From assembly GCA_002345965.1 (NCBI GenBank), contig DDTF01000059.1, positions 1-38,922 of the forward strand: 38,922 bases of DNA. Direction: 5' to 3'. Under the pieces are notes generated by a model that made no database searches, was not told the DNA's origin, and saw only the letters and a program-made list of their open reading frames with translations. Made by a program: the position numbers and the translations under genes. Shown here piece after piece: positions 24,764 to 34,094 of this stretch. How positions within the stretch are numbered: the first letter of the stretch is position 1; every line of letters starts with the position of its first letter. The stretch comes from Flammeovirgaceae bacterium UBA2371. GTDB taxonomy: Bacteria > Bacteroidota > Bacteroidia > Cytophagales > Cyclobacteriaceae.

Positions 24764-25990
24764 TTAATTTCTTTTATTTCGAAATTGTTTATCCAGTGAA
24801 ATTTCCTTTTCAAGATCGTTTATTATTTTTCTATCAAGCGGGCTTTCTTTGATTACGTTGTAGTTGTCCCAAAACTCTTTGTTATAACGAAGGTCCTGGT
24901 ACTGGAGCCCATAATTTTTCATTTTTTCTGTAGTGCCAATGTATTCATTGGTATTGGGATACACTTTATTGATGAGGAGTTGTTGATGGAGTTGTGTTTC
25001 AAATGCTAGCTCATCAGTCCTGCTGTCGTACCAATTTATTTTTGAATCGAGCGTTAAGTAGTTTAGGTAAAATTTCCCGTCATATGATTTGAAATCGATA
25101 ATTCGTTTTATGTTGACAAATTTGCTTACGAGGCCTCTTCTTTTCCTGATTACCTCTTGTTCATCATTCTCATACTCTAATCTTACAATAGCATAATTGA
25201 CCTTGTCAATGTAAATAACAAGATCATAATCATACCTCTGAGAGATAACGTAGACTTGATGTCCATTGTAGTAAGAATCTTTTTCGCGTACCATTCCTTT
25301 GAAAAAAATCTCTTCTTCTGGAAATTGTCTATACCTGATGTTATTATGAAGCAGGATATCTTCTAATAGATTGCCTTCATCAAAATAGGCCGTAAATTTA
25401 TTTTCGTAACCAAGGCTACGCCTGACTTCTTGGAGGGCTACACGTTCACGGAGTTTAAATTTATTTCTCGGGGCTTTATAGTCTTCATCAAATATTTTAA
25501 CAGCGGCTTCCAAAAGTGACACATAGGTACCGCCTACCTCTTTGATGTCACGATAAAACCCATCCATGAGAAAGGGCTTCATGGGGTAATTTTGTTCGAT
25601 ACGACCCAAAGCGATGGTAAGAATTTCTCCTCCCCTCAAAGAATCGGACACAACCACCTCTTCCAGGAATTGAGTTGATTTTGTCATTTCAATTATATTC
25701 CGATTCTCAGTGACAGTCCAGGCAGGAACTTCGTAAGGTTGATAGCCCAACATATTGACTACCAGGACATCGTTTCGAAATTCGATAGGAATATGAAAAT
25801 CAAATTCACCTTGCAGGTTGGTAATTGTGCCAATAGGCCTGCTCTTAATGCCTATAGAAGCAAAAGGCAATGGTTCTTTTGTTTCCTTGTCAATTACTTT
25901 AGCTGAAATGGTAATGGTTTGTGCATTGACAATTCCTGACAAGAAAATAAAAACACATAAAATCAAACCTCCTCTTACTGTTTTGATCAT
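24764..25990 (-). CDS. Exported protein with carboxypeptidase-regulatory-like domain
   Basis: I place the start at the ATG at 25990, where MIKTVRGGLILCVFIFLSGIVNAQ is a signal peptide. The longer TTG start at 26044 adds a second hydrophobic stretch that does not fit. Residues about 25-105 form a CarboxypepD_reg-like beta-sandwich (ISAKVIDKETKEPLPFASI and the Gly-rich turn GTITNLQGEFDF). About 300 further residues, rich in aromatic and charged positions, resemble the periplasmic proteins of Bacteroidota that carry this domain without a known enzyme activity. The 408-aa protein ends 11 bases from the convergent GDCCVxC gene and is divergent from the LytS-type kinase gene. Confidence 0.75.
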   Translation of the reverse strand: MIKTVRGGLILCVFIFLSGIVNAQTITISAKVIDKETKEPLPFASIGIKSRPIGTITNLQGEFDFHIPIEFRNDVLVVNMLGYQPYEVPAWTVTENRNIIEMTKSTQFLEEVVVSDSLRGGEILTIALGRIEQNYPMKPFLMDGFYRDIKEVGGTYVSLLEAAVKIFDEDYKAPRNKFKLRERVALQEVRRSLGYENKFTAYFDEGNLLEDILLHNNIRYRQFPEEEIFFKGMVREKDSYYNGHQVYVISQRYDYDLVIYIDKVNYAIVRLEYENDEQEVIRKRRGLVSKFVNIKRIIDFKSYDGKFYLNYLTLDSKINWYDSRTDELAFETQLHQQLLINKVYPNTNEYIGTTEKMKNYGLQYQDLRYNKEFWDNYNVIKESPLDRKIINDLEKEISLDKQFRNKRN

Positions 25991-26125
25991 TTGCTTTAAA
26001 GATATAAACAAACCAACTGCCAAAAGTGTGAACTTATCGATCAAAAGCGCATTTTAACTCAAGAATGAAGGGGATGATCCCCTTTATTACCAAATCGCTA
26101 AATTTATGGTACAAATTTCCTGACT

Positions 26126-27250
26126 TTGAAACTAATAGACAACATCCCAAAGGTATGGAGAAGGGCTTATCTCTTCATTTGTCTTTGGTATGCCATTAAC
26201 TTTATAATTAGTGCCATCTTCGAATGGAAGTTTGTTAACCCGGCTCCCTATGTTTTTTGGAACGCACTTTTTTTATATGAGGCATTGTGCATTTCCATTA
26301 TACTGATTTTTCTGTGGTCGCATTGGTTGCTCCGGTTTAAAATCTCAACTCAAATTGCAGCACATGTTTTCGGTATTCTGATGTTTTTTTTAATCATGGG
26401 TACCTTATCCTACTATTTTACCGATTACATGGACGGGTTGGTGTACTTTGACCATTGGAAGGAATACATGTTGGAATTGATGAGCTGGGATGCATTGCGT
26501 TTTTATGATCAGTATATTATTACAGTTGGGGTTTATTATGTGATTCGCTATTTCCAGGGTGTACAAAAACATGAGCAGGAAAAAAGTGAATTGGCAATAA
26601 AAAATAAAGAGATGCAAATCTCTCTGTTAAAATCACAGATTAACCCTCATTTCCTGTTTAATACCCTTAATTCCATAAGCACATTGATGCACTCAAGCAA
26701 AGAGAAAGCGCGCAGAGTAATTACGCAGTTGTCGGACATATTCAGATATGCACTGGATTCGCACAGTGATGAGATGGTGAAACTTATCCATGAGATCAAT
26801 TTCATTGAAAACTATGTGAAGATTCAGCAGGTGCGTTTTGGCGAACGTTTGCAGTTTAAAACTGATATTGATTCCGATTGTCTTGGCATCGAAATACCCC
26901 CCATGATATTACAACCGCTGGTTGAAAACGCGGTGAAGTATGGAATAGCACCCAAAGAAGAGGGAGGAACAATTTATTTGACTGTGAGAAGGTCAGGAAA
27001 AATTATTTTTTTTGAAGTAAGAGATGATGGACTTGGAACAAAAGCAAAGAAAATAATGGATGGAAGCTCCAGTGGGGTAGGCATGGCCAATACCGATTTA
27101 AGATTAAAGAGTTATTATGGCCCGCAGTCCGGGCTCCGAATCCGTGCCAATGAAAAAGGCTATGCTGTTAGTTTTTTCATTGAAGAAAGGAGTGAGCGGA
27201 AAAACGAAAAAATAAAGACAGAACCTGAATTAGAAAAACAAGCAGTATGA
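26126..27250 (+). CDS. LytS-type sensor histidine kinase (His_kinase family)
   Basis: This 374-aa protein is an inner-membrane sensor kinase. Four N-terminal membrane helices cover about residues 15-145. A short coiled-coil follows, then the His_kinase motif SQINPHFLFNTLNSIS with phospho-accepting H175, and a HATPase with N-box PLVENAVKYG (N268) and the G-box DDGLG. No extracellular sensor domain is obvious. The start is a TTG at 26126; I see no ATG that would give an intact first helix. The stop overlaps the ATG of the response regulator gene by ATGA, so the two are translationally coupled. Confidence 0.9.
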   Translation: MKLIDNIPKVWRRAYLFICLWYAINFIISAIFEWKFVNPAPYVFWNALFLYEALCISIILIFLWSHWLLRFKISTQIAAHVFGILMFFLIMGTLSYYFTDYMDGLVYFDHWKEYMLELMSWDALRFYDQYIITVGVYYVIRYFQGVQKHEQEKSELAIKNKEMQISLLKSQINPHFLFNTLNSISTLMHSSKEKARRVITQLSDIFRYALDSHSDEMVKLIHEINFIENYVKIQQVRFGERLQFKTDIDSDCLGIEIPPMILQPLVENAVKYGIAPKEEGGTIYLTVRRSGKIIFFEVRDDGLGTKAKKIMDGSSSGVGMANTDLRLKSYYGPQSGLRIRANEKGYAVSFFIEERSERKNEKIKTEPELEKQAV

Positions 27251-27990
27251 ATACAACCTGTATTATTATTGATGATGAGAAGTTAGCCCGTGAATTGCTT
27301 CATGAGTTTCTGGAGTCATTTCCAAAAATTGAAATTGTAGCCGAATGTGAAAAGGGTAAGGATGCAGTGGAGGCAATAGACTCTTTAAAACCTGACCTTA
27401 TTTTTTTAGATGTACAAATGCCAGGCATGAACGGATTTGAGGTGCTGGAGCAAATAGAACATGATCCTTATGTAATTTTTACAACCGCTTATGATCAGTA
27501 TGCGATCAAAGCATTTGAAAAGAATGCAGTAGATTATCTGCTCAAGCCGCTGGATGAAGAGCGTTTTACGTTGGCGGTCAATCGCGCCCTCACCCGCAAA
27601 AAACTGGAGCATAGTAATATCGAGGACCTGTTGAAAGGAATTAAAGGTGATAGAAAGGAGAATTACGACTCACATATTTTTGTTCAGAAATCTGAAAAAC
27701 TTTTTAATTTACCAGTAGAGGAAATTATTTACTTAGAAGCTTCAGGTGATTACACTATCATCACCACTAAAACTGATCAGTTTGTAAGCAGCTCCGGCAT
27801 TGGAAAACTGGAAGAGATTATGAACCCGGATATGTTTATACGTGTACATCGTTCAACGATTATCAATCTTAATTTTCTAAAGGAAATTGAAAGACACTTC
27901 AATGGGGGCATGATTGTAAAGATGCAGAATGGCAAGAGTTTCCCAGTAAGTCGTACCTACGCAAAGATGATCAGGAAAAAAGTGGTTTAA
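27247..27990 (+). CDS. LytTR-family response regulator
   Basis: This is the partner of the upstream LytS-type kinase. The receiver domain has acidic pocket IIDDE (residues 8-12), phospho-acceptor D55 in FLDVQMPGMNG, and a conserved lysine in DYLLKP. The C-terminal LytTR DNA-binding domain (about 140-247) contains IIYLEASGDYTIITTK and FIRVHRSTIINLNFLKEI. The length is 247 aa. It probably controls membrane or envelope genes, although no target is visible. The convergent serine hydrolase gene ends only five bases away. Confidence 0.93.
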   Translation: MNTTCIIIDDEKLARELLHEFLESFPKIEIVAECEKGKDAVEAIDSLKPDLIFLDVQMPGMNGFEVLEQIEHDPYVIFTTAYDQYAIKAFEKNAVDYLLKPLDEERFTLAVNRALTRKKLEHSNIEDLLKGIKGDRKENYDSHIFVQKSEKLFNLPVEEIIYLEASGDYTIITTKTDQFVSSSGIGKLEEIMNPDMFIRVHRSTIINLNFLKEIERHFNGGMIVKMQNGKSFPVSRTYAKMIRKKVV

Positions 27991-27995
27991 GGAGC

Positions 27996-29111
27996 CTACG
28001 GCTTCACTTCATCAAGCCACTTATTTTTGATGAGCCAGTTTGTAATAAACCTTGTGTAGCCGTCTACATCACGAGGGGTATTGCATAAAATCACGAATAG
28101 AATTTCTTTTTCTGGGACAGTAACATAATTGCATAAAAATCCTCCCTGACTTCCCGTATGCCCTACTGTTTTTAGTCCATCGGGGGTTTTGCCAATGAAC
28201 CAGGACCATCCGATAAAAGGAGGAGTATTGTCCATCCAACTTTTCCATGATCTGATATTTCTTGAGGATTGTATTGCGGTATCATTTAGAAAGGCAGCAC
28301 TTCTCAAGCTTCTTTCATACAGTGCCAGTTCCTCAATTGAACTCCACACGCCACCGTTGCCGGACGCTGCAAATGTAGGTTCCTCCCCATAGTCTTTTTC
28401 AATCCATTTATCTCCTCTTTTTAAGTAGGCGTGTGCAACTCCAGTTTCAGGGTGAGGTCCATCTGTAATGGTTGAAGTTTTCATGCCGGCCACGTCCAAT
28501 ATGTTTTTTTTTACAAAATCCTGCCACTTCATTTTACTCACCTGCTCAACAATGAGTGCAAGTCCATTGTAAGCTGGGTTCGAATATTCATAACGAGTGC
28601 CTGGTTCAAATACAAGTGTATCAGTTTGGGTAACTGGATACCAGTTTTCAGCGTCTTTGGCAGCTAAGTAAAATATGGAATCTGATTTTACTGAACGGTT
28701 GTCGGGGAGTCCTGAGGTATGGGTCAGCAGGTGTTTTATTTTAACCTTCGAGGCGATTTCTTTATTCTTGAAATCAGGAAAGTATTGATCCATATTATCT
28801 TCAATAGATAACTTTCCATCGGCCTGCAAAATTAATATTGCATTGGCCACAAACGTTTTTGAGATAGAACCCAGATTAAATAACGTGTTGGTCGTGATTG
28901 GCGTTTTGCTTTCAATATCGGCCACACCATAACCTTTGCTGAGTATAATGTGATCTCCTTTCATAATCAGAATGGCCCCTCCTGGTTCATTTGCCGGTAA
29001 CGAATGAGTAAACAGAGAATCCAAAGGGGTTGTAAGCTCCAATGTTTTTTCTGAGTGAGAGCACCCCGTCATTAAGAGCAGCCCAAGAAAAATCAATAGG
29101 GAATAATTCAT
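27996..29111 (-). CDS. Class C beta-lactamase-like serine hydrolase, lipoprotein
   Basis: The start is the ATG at 29111, which gives a lipoprotein signal with lipobox LMTGC (C17). The 371-aa protein is a serine beta-lactamase-fold hydrolase: SISK (82-85) provides Ser-x-x-Lys, YSN (176-178) is the Tyr-x-Asn motif, and GHTGSQGG near residue 318 replaces the KTG triad. The HLLTHTSGLPD segment is typical. Such lipoproteins act as D-Ala-D-Ala peptidases, esterases or similar; resistance is not implied. The terminator of the upstream gene lies just in front of it, so it has its own promoter. Confidence 0.9.
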   Translation of the reverse strand: MNYSLLIFLGLLLMTGCSHSEKTLELTTPLDSLFTHSLPANEPGGAILIMKGDHIILSKGYGVADIESKTPITTNTLFNLGSISKTFVANAILILQADGKLSIEDNMDQYFPDFKNKEIASKVKIKHLLTHTSGLPDNRSVKSDSIFYLAAKDAENWYPVTQTDTLVFEPGTRYEYSNPAYNGLALIVEQVSKMKWQDFVKKNILDVAGMKTSTITDGPHPETGVAHAYLKRGDKWIEKDYGEEPTFAASGNGGVWSSIEELALYERSLRSAAFLNDTAIQSSRNIRSWKSWMDNTPPFIGWSWFIGKTPDGLKTVGHTGSQGGFLCNYVTVPEKEILFVILCNTPRDVDGYTRFITNWLIKNKWLDEVKP

Positions 29112-29141
29112 GGGGACTAATTTAAGTTTCGCGTGGTACAT

Positions 29142-29173
29142 AAAAAAGCCGCCCAACAAAGTCGGGCGGCTTT
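29142..29173 (-). terminator. Rho-independent terminator of the acidic lipoprotein gene
   Basis: On the minus strand AAAGCCGCCC pairs with GGGCGGCTTT (29164-29173 with 29145-29154) and a T6 tract follows. It sits after the stop at 29195 and in front of the serine hydrolase gene. Confidence 0.88.
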
Positions 29174-29194
29174 CGAATGGATAAAGCAACAAAC

Positions 29195-30073
29195 CTAATT
29201 GCCTACTTCGTGCCTCCAGCTTTTACCATTCTTATTCGTTATCACTACGATGTTGTCACATGTACCATCCCCGTAGTTTACTGTAATTTGACGTTGACCA
29301 TGTTTAATTAATTTTACGCCTTCAACTGGTATGATTATGCCCTGCTGCTTGCATTCACGTAAGTATACCAATGGTTCAAGTATTTCTATAAAGAAGCCAC
29401 GACCATTTCTGTGATTTCCTTCAGCAGTGCCGTACACGATTAATCGATCCAATAGGTTGTTGTCATTTCTATGATGTTCGCGGATACGATGAACGCTTCT
29501 ACGGGCTTTACTTCCATCTGGCCATGTGATCAAGCCGTTCTCCATGTCAACTTTGAATTTGAGTACACTTGAACCGGGTTCAGAAATGTTATTTACCTTT
29601 CGTAATCCTTGAATAGAAATATCATTTACGAAGTAGTCGACAAATTCAAGGCTCCAAAATGATCCTGAGTCATTTCTACGGCCACTGTACTCAATTACGA
29701 TTTTCCCTTTTCTTACGTTACCTTTTGGGCCAGTACAGCCTTCTCCAAAGTCAATCACGATAGTCCCTGATTCTTCAGTACCTGTTCTGGTTACTTCAGC
29801 GCAGGCAAGTCTTTCGTCAGGCTCTTCTGACACTTTTCCACCGGAGGAAGTTTCTTTTTCCAATAATTCAGAGGAGAAATCATCAGCATCTTCCAGATAA
29901 AAATCATCTGCATTGTCGAATTCGACACTTTCCTGATCTTCTACAGTGGTGTCTGCTCCAACTTTGTCCTCATTGCAAGAAGCAAGCATTAAACCAATGA
30001 GACCTATTGCAATCGCCACCATTTTCCAGGAGGCGGCTTTCTTTTCCGAAACCATCTTATTCAAAGTTTTCAT
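29195..30073 (-). CDS. Acidic lipoprotein, function unknown
   Basis: This 292-aa protein has a lipoprotein-type signal with a long charged n-region (about 18 residues) and lipobox LASC with C33. The next 45 residues are dominated by Asp, Glu and Ser and are probably disordered. The remainder is beta-rich and contains CTGPKGNVRKGKIVIEYSG and a Trp-rich ending. It may be a surface or periplasmic domain of unknown fold. Several Bacteroidota lipoproteins have this layout, but I recognise no named family. The start ATG at 30073 is supported by the signal peptide. The gene is single, with its own terminator. Confidence 0.65.
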   Translation of the reverse strand: MKTLNKMVSEKKAASWKMVAIAIGLIGLMLASCNEDKVGADTTVEDQESVEFDNADDFYLEDADDFSSELLEKETSSGGKVSEEPDERLACAEVTRTGTEESGTIVIDFGEGCTGPKGNVRKGKIVIEYSGRRNDSGSFWSLEFVDYFVNDISIQGLRKVNNISEPGSSVLKFKVDMENGLITWPDGSKARRSVHRIREHHRNDNNLLDRLIVYGTAEGNHRNGRGFFIEILEPLVYLRECKQQGIIIPVEGVKLIKHGQRQITVNYGDGTCDNIVVITNKNGKSWRHEVGN

Positions 30074-30159
30074 AATCGCTATGTATTTGTTTGCGGTTTA
30101 GACATAGCTATCCACCGATGGTTTAATGCACCCTTGAAAATTGTGAATTTAAATCAGGG

Positions 30160-32430
30160 TTAGGGCTGCCGAAGGCTTATTTCATCCAGGAGGAGCACAC
30201 CACGTTCTGTTCGGTTGAAATTGAGCTTGATATTTTTAATACCTTTTAACCCAGCTGGTTTTTGGTTAAATCGATGAAGGGGCAGTTCAAAAGTTTCCAT
30301 AGTGGGCTCCCAGGAATCGCCATAGTTTTCTTGATTAAGTCTTTTCAACTTTACGTATTGTACTTTAAGGAGTGGCGCAATCTTTTTTACGTCATCAATA
30401 TCAATAACAGCCTCGTTACCCAGACTATCGGTTAACTGGATTTGAAAATTCAATTCCGTAGGATCATTTGCTTTGTCGGACTTGTCTTTGCTATCCTTAT
30501 TTTTATCCAATTCCTTATCATCACCATGTGCCATTGTCAGGAGTAGTGAAGAACTTGTGTCAAATGGAACTGAAATTTTGAATGAGATTAGATAAGATCC
30601 GGTTACCCCAGTGGAGTCTTTATCCCATCCCAACACAACCGCATTAATGGCTTGTGTGTCTTTGTCTCTGAACTTTAACGTAGTCTCTTTCCACACTTTA
30701 AGGTTTTCAGCAGTAATGGTTGTACCAGAAAGTGAACCTGAAGCAACGTCTATATCTTCCTCATAGGTGACTAGGGGATTGGTTTTTGAATCTTTATAAG
30801 TATTCAACATGATTTGATTAGGCAACCAGTCTTTAGCTACGGCAGCATTTAAAAACAAATCATTGTACCCCTTTTTGTTATGCAGTACTGATTCTGCGAA
30901 AGCGGAGATATACACTTTGGCTATTTGCTGTTGTTCCTCAATTGTCATCATAGGCGCTATATTGAGCAAGTATTTGCCGGGTGCTCCACCATCGTATTTG
31001 CCCCACACACTATTGAACTGTCCGTGGTTGGCTCCATGTACATACAAGCCAGCTTTGAGGTAAAAGGAGGAATCGTTAAATACAATTCGTTGATATTGTC
31101 GCAAGCCAAAAAAACTTGCTTCGTCACTGTCATATGACCCTTGAATGGACAAGTAGTTGATGTTTTCCAAATTGATCCTTCGATCATATCTCTTGTCAGT
31201 AGGTGCAATGGCCACAACACCCTTGATGCCAAAATTGAAGTTGAACTTCTCATTGGCATTATCCGGAAAATAGGCAAGCTTATTGAATTGGGCAGCGATG
31301 GGTGCTGCTTCGCCTCCCCTGGAGTGACCAGCAAGCATCACGTTTTCCAAATCTACTTTTTGATATAGTTCATGAGTAGGATCGTTGCTCCATAATTTCC
31401 ACTGCTCAAGATGTTTCAACAAAAGCCAACCACGGACCGGCATTTCTTTCCCCATAAAATCTCCAGACCATGTGCCATTGATAAAGTTTTCGTCAACTGA
31501 AACAGTAACAAAACCACGGCTGGCAAGCAATTCACCCAGGTAAGCATAACCGGGATCAGAGTGTTCTTCCATGCCATGGTTGCCATGGACAATGAGAATA
31601 ATAGGAAATTTACCTTCTCCCACGGGCATCCAAACTCTTCCGTTCAGGGGAAATTCTTTTACGCCAAATCCCCAGTAGCGTTGTCTCCATTTTGCTTTTT
31701 TTCCTTTCCACTCTGGAAGCAGGAGTGATGCGTCTACCGAAGTAGTTTTATATTTAATGCTATCCCTGAATGCTTCGCGTTGTTTGTCCGTTCCGCTGCC
31801 ATAGGTAAAATAGTTGGTGGGGTAGGATCCTTTTTCTCCAGGGTTTGAAAGTCCACGTGCTGAAAGTAAAGCTGCGGGTGTTTGTGTGAAATCTACCGGA
31901 TAGGGATCAATTCCTTCGTAAGAAAGAAAATAAGTGCCTGTTCCGAAGATCACTATTGAAACAATAAATGCTAACCAATGAAAAGGCTTGGCATTGCTCA
32001 CACCCTTGTATAATATCATTCCCGATCCAAACAAAAATGTGGTGGCGATAATTACCAGGGCAAATCCGATGTAAAATACTTGTTCCGGAAATCCGAACCG
32101 AATGTATCTGGCAAGGAGAATCGTTGCGATGGTACCAAAAAATAGCGCAAAAAGAAAAGTGGGAATTTTTGTGAGCCAGCCGTAGATAAGTGCTCCAACT
32201 ACGCGGAAAAACCAAAAGGCGATTATGCCTATCAATAAAGTAGCAAAGGCCATTAACCAGGTGGGCAAGCCCGTTCTATAAAATGAACCAGACAACATCA
32301 TGACCAAAAGGCTCAACGCAGTCAGTCCAATGAAGGCACTTCTCCAAAATACTGTAGAGGGGGTTTCCTTGCTTTTAGGCACTCCTATTAGTTGGTTTAA
32401 TCGTTTGAAAAGTGACGACATAAAAGACAT
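30160..32430 (-). CDS. Large membrane-anchored alpha/beta hydrolase
   Basis: This 756-aa protein has about five N-terminal membrane helices (about residues 28-50, 54-76, 89-107, 117-140 and 152-170) followed by an extracytoplasmic alpha/beta hydrolase domain. VHGNHG (281-286) forms the oxyanion-hole loop, and GHSRGG (368-373) is the nucleophile elbow with S370. The likely catalytic histidine lies in YVHGANHGQFNSVWG. An added C-terminal beta-sandwich-like region of about 200 residues contains a lysine and aspartate-rich insert. This suggests a surface- or periplasm-facing esterase or peptidase of the prolyl-oligopeptidase or dienelactone hydrolase type. The substrate is unknown. Confidence 0.8.
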   Translation of the reverse strand: MSFMSSLFKRLNQLIGVPKSKETPSTVFWRSAFIGLTALSLLVMMLSGSFYRTGLPTWLMAFATLLIGIIAFWFFRVVGALIYGWLTKIPTFLFALFFGTIATILLARYIRFGFPEQVFYIGFALVIIATTFLFGSGMILYKGVSNAKPFHWLAFIVSIVIFGTGTYFLSYEGIDPYPVDFTQTPAALLSARGLSNPGEKGSYPTNYFTYGSGTDKQREAFRDSIKYKTTSVDASLLLPEWKGKKAKWRQRYWGFGVKEFPLNGRVWMPVGEGKFPIILIVHGNHGMEEHSDPGYAYLGELLASRGFVTVSVDENFINGTWSGDFMGKEMPVRGWLLLKHLEQWKLWSNDPTHELYQKVDLENVMLAGHSRGGEAAPIAAQFNKLAYFPDNANEKFNFNFGIKGVVAIAPTDKRYDRRINLENINYLSIQGSYDSDEASFFGLRQYQRIVFNDSSFYLKAGLYVHGANHGQFNSVWGKYDGGAPGKYLLNIAPMMTIEEQQQIAKVYISAFAESVLHNKKGYNDLFLNAAVAKDWLPNQIMLNTYKDSKTNPLVTYEEDIDVASGSLSGTTITAENLKVWKETTLKFRDKDTQAINAVVLGWDKDSTGVTGSYLISFKISVPFDTSSSLLLTMAHGDDKELDKNKDSKDKSDKANDPTELNFQIQLTDSLGNEAVIDIDDVKKIAPLLKVQYVKLKRLNQENYGDSWEPTMETFELPLHRFNQKPAGLKGIKNIKLNFNRTERGVLLLDEISLRQP

Positions 32431-32505
32431 TGGTTTTCCTTGGTTTAAGGTAAGTATAGGTTTTTGCCCTGCTTACTTTTTATCCATCAACGGAATAATT
32501 TTCGT

Positions 32506-33366
32506 TTAGCGTTGATCTATGAGTGTAAATGAAACCAAATCTGATGTCTTTTTTTGCCCAAGCCTATCCAAACTCTCCTGGGTTAACTGTAGTATTCGGG
32601 GGTATCCACCTGTAGTCTGGCAATCCCGCATCAAAGCAATCAATTGTCCTGAGGGGGTAAGTTGTATCGTTCCTGGCAAGACAGCGGAGGTAAGCATGCT
32701 GTAATTGGCTGGATACCGAAGTGGCTTGCCGTGCAATCGATATCCCATCCGATTGTTTTCATTTCCAACGGAGAAATTTTCTGTGAAGATGGTTTTACCT
32801 GATTCAAGAAAATCAAATTCAGGGCCTTTGAAGCAAGGCAATGGACTTGAATCAAAAAGGGACTTGTCAGCTTTTACTGATGCGAAAAGGTTTTGTACAG
32901 ATTTGAAGGGGGATAGCGGAAGGCGGTCCCCTTTCTTAATAACATTTTCTATCGTAACAGGTCTATAAAAGGAATGGCTGTTCATGACCCTTTCCGTTTG
33001 AAATCCCCCCTTTACTGCCAGGTAACTCCGAAGTCCACAACGCAAAGTACCAAATGAGAGAATGTCACCTTTGGATACAGCAACTACCATATTAAGTGAA
33101 ATTTCCTTTTCGTTGATTTTTGGAGACATATCAGCACCTGTGATCACGATCAGCGAAGAAGCTGAAAAGATAAGTTTGGGGCCGACCATAGTCATCTCCA
33201 AAACAGCTGCACTTGTTGGGTTGTTGAGTAAATGATTGGCAAGGTTAGCGCTTTGCTGGTCCATTGCTCCGGATGTGGGCACACCAAACTTGCGGAAGCC
33301 AAATCGACCATTGTCTTGAATGGTGGAATATAAACCGGGTGATATGACTTCTGCATGCGCCATCAT
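32506..33366 (-). CDS. pxpC: 5-oxoprolinase subunit C (biotin-dependent carboxyltransferase-like, KipA)
   Basis: PxpC (KipA) is one of three proteins that together hydrolyse 5-oxoproline (pyroglutamate) to glutamate with ATP. The 286-aa protein is the CT_A_B-type carboxyltransferase domain. The N-terminal VISPGLYSTIQDNGRFGFRKFGVPTSGAMD and later NRMGYRLHGKPL are hallmarks, as are the GQLIALMRDCQTTGGYPRI segment and the SLDRLGQ ending. Its start ATG overlaps the pxpB stop by ATGA. The gene lies last in the pxp cluster, 75 bases before the next minus-strand gene. Confidence 0.93.
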   Translation of the reverse strand: MMAHAEVISPGLYSTIQDNGRFGFRKFGVPTSGAMDQQSANLANHLLNNPTSAAVLEMTMVGPKLIFSASSLIVITGADMSPKINEKEISLNMVVAVSKGDILSFGTLRCGLRSYLAVKGGFQTERVMNSHSFYRPVTIENVIKKGDRLPLSPFKSVQNLFASVKADKSLFDSSPLPCFKGPEFDFLESGKTIFTENFSVGNENNRMGYRLHGKPLRYPANYSMLTSAVLPGTIQLTPSGQLIALMRDCQTTGGYPRILQLTQESLDRLGQKKTSDLVSFTLIDQR

Positions 33367-34094
33367 AGGGCTTTGCTTTCAACAATGAACTTGCCTGATG
33401 TAATTTCTTTTGCGATTAGGTCATACTCAGACTTATTAATGGAATAAAACTGAAGATGATCTCCGGCTTTGGCAAAGCAGGGGGGGCTTTGTGAAGGATC
33501 AAAAAAAATAAGTGGGCTATTTCCAATGATGTTCCACCCGCCAGGACTTTCAGATGGATAAATTCCCGTCTGCGCTCCTCCAATGGCAACTGCCCCCTGT
33601 CTGATTCGAACCCGTGGTGTCGCTCTTCTGGGCATATAGAGGGACTTGGGCAGCCCGCCCAGATAAAGGAAGCCAGGAAGGAATCCTGTGAAATACACAA
33701 CATAATCCGGCCGACTATGGGCTTCAATTATTTCGTCAATGGTAAAATTATTTTTTTTACTGATTTCCTCTAAATCAATTCCAAATTCCTGATCATAACA
33801 TACCGGGATCATCCATTTCTTACTTGCGATTTTATTTTCATGATTGGAGGCTTCATAGAGTGCTTTAATTTTTTCCTTCAATTCTGAAAAGGAAATTTGG
33901 TTCGGGTTATAAATAATCGTTAATGAGTTATAAGCATTGATGGTTTCGACCAAAACGTCTTGTAGGTCAGTTTCAACCTTCACTTGTAATGACAAAATAT
34001 CGTATAGGATGGCTTCATCAATCTGATTGATCCATTCGATCAGGATGGCAGATGATCCCAATGATTTATAAGTAAGGTTAAACGGGTGTTGCAT
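33363..34094 (-). CDS. pxpB: 5-oxoprolinase subunit B (allophanate-hydrolase-subunit-1-like, KipI)
   Basis: PxpB (KipI) forms a complex with PxpC in the ATP-dependent 5-oxoprolinase; in Bacillus KipI also inhibits the sporulation kinase KinA, a role not implied here. The 243-aa protein has the CT_C_D fold with VVYFTGFLPGFLYLGGLP, RATPRVRIRQGAVAIGGAQTGIYPSESPGGW and the NSPLIFFDP segment. Its ATG overlaps the TAA of the upstream fusion gene by one base, and its TGA overlaps pxpC, so all three are translationally coupled. Confidence 0.93.
   Translation of the reverse strand: MQHPFNLTYKSLGSSAILIEWINQIDEAILYDILSLQVKVETDLQDVLVETINAYNSLTIIYNPNQISFSELKEKIKALYEASNHENKIASKKWMIPVCYDQEFGIDLEEISKKNNFTIDEIIEAHSRPDYVVYFTGFLPGFLYLGGLPKSLYMPRRATPRVRIRQGAVAIGGAQTGIYPSESPGGWNIIGNSPLIFFDPSQSPPCFAKAGDHLQFYSINKSEYDLIAKEITSGKFIVESKAL

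Noticed and set aside
27991..28006. Short GGAGCC/GGCTTC hairpin between the LytTR regulator and the serine hydrolase
   Set aside because: The stem is only six pairs with one wobble, and no U-run follows, so I do not call a terminator.
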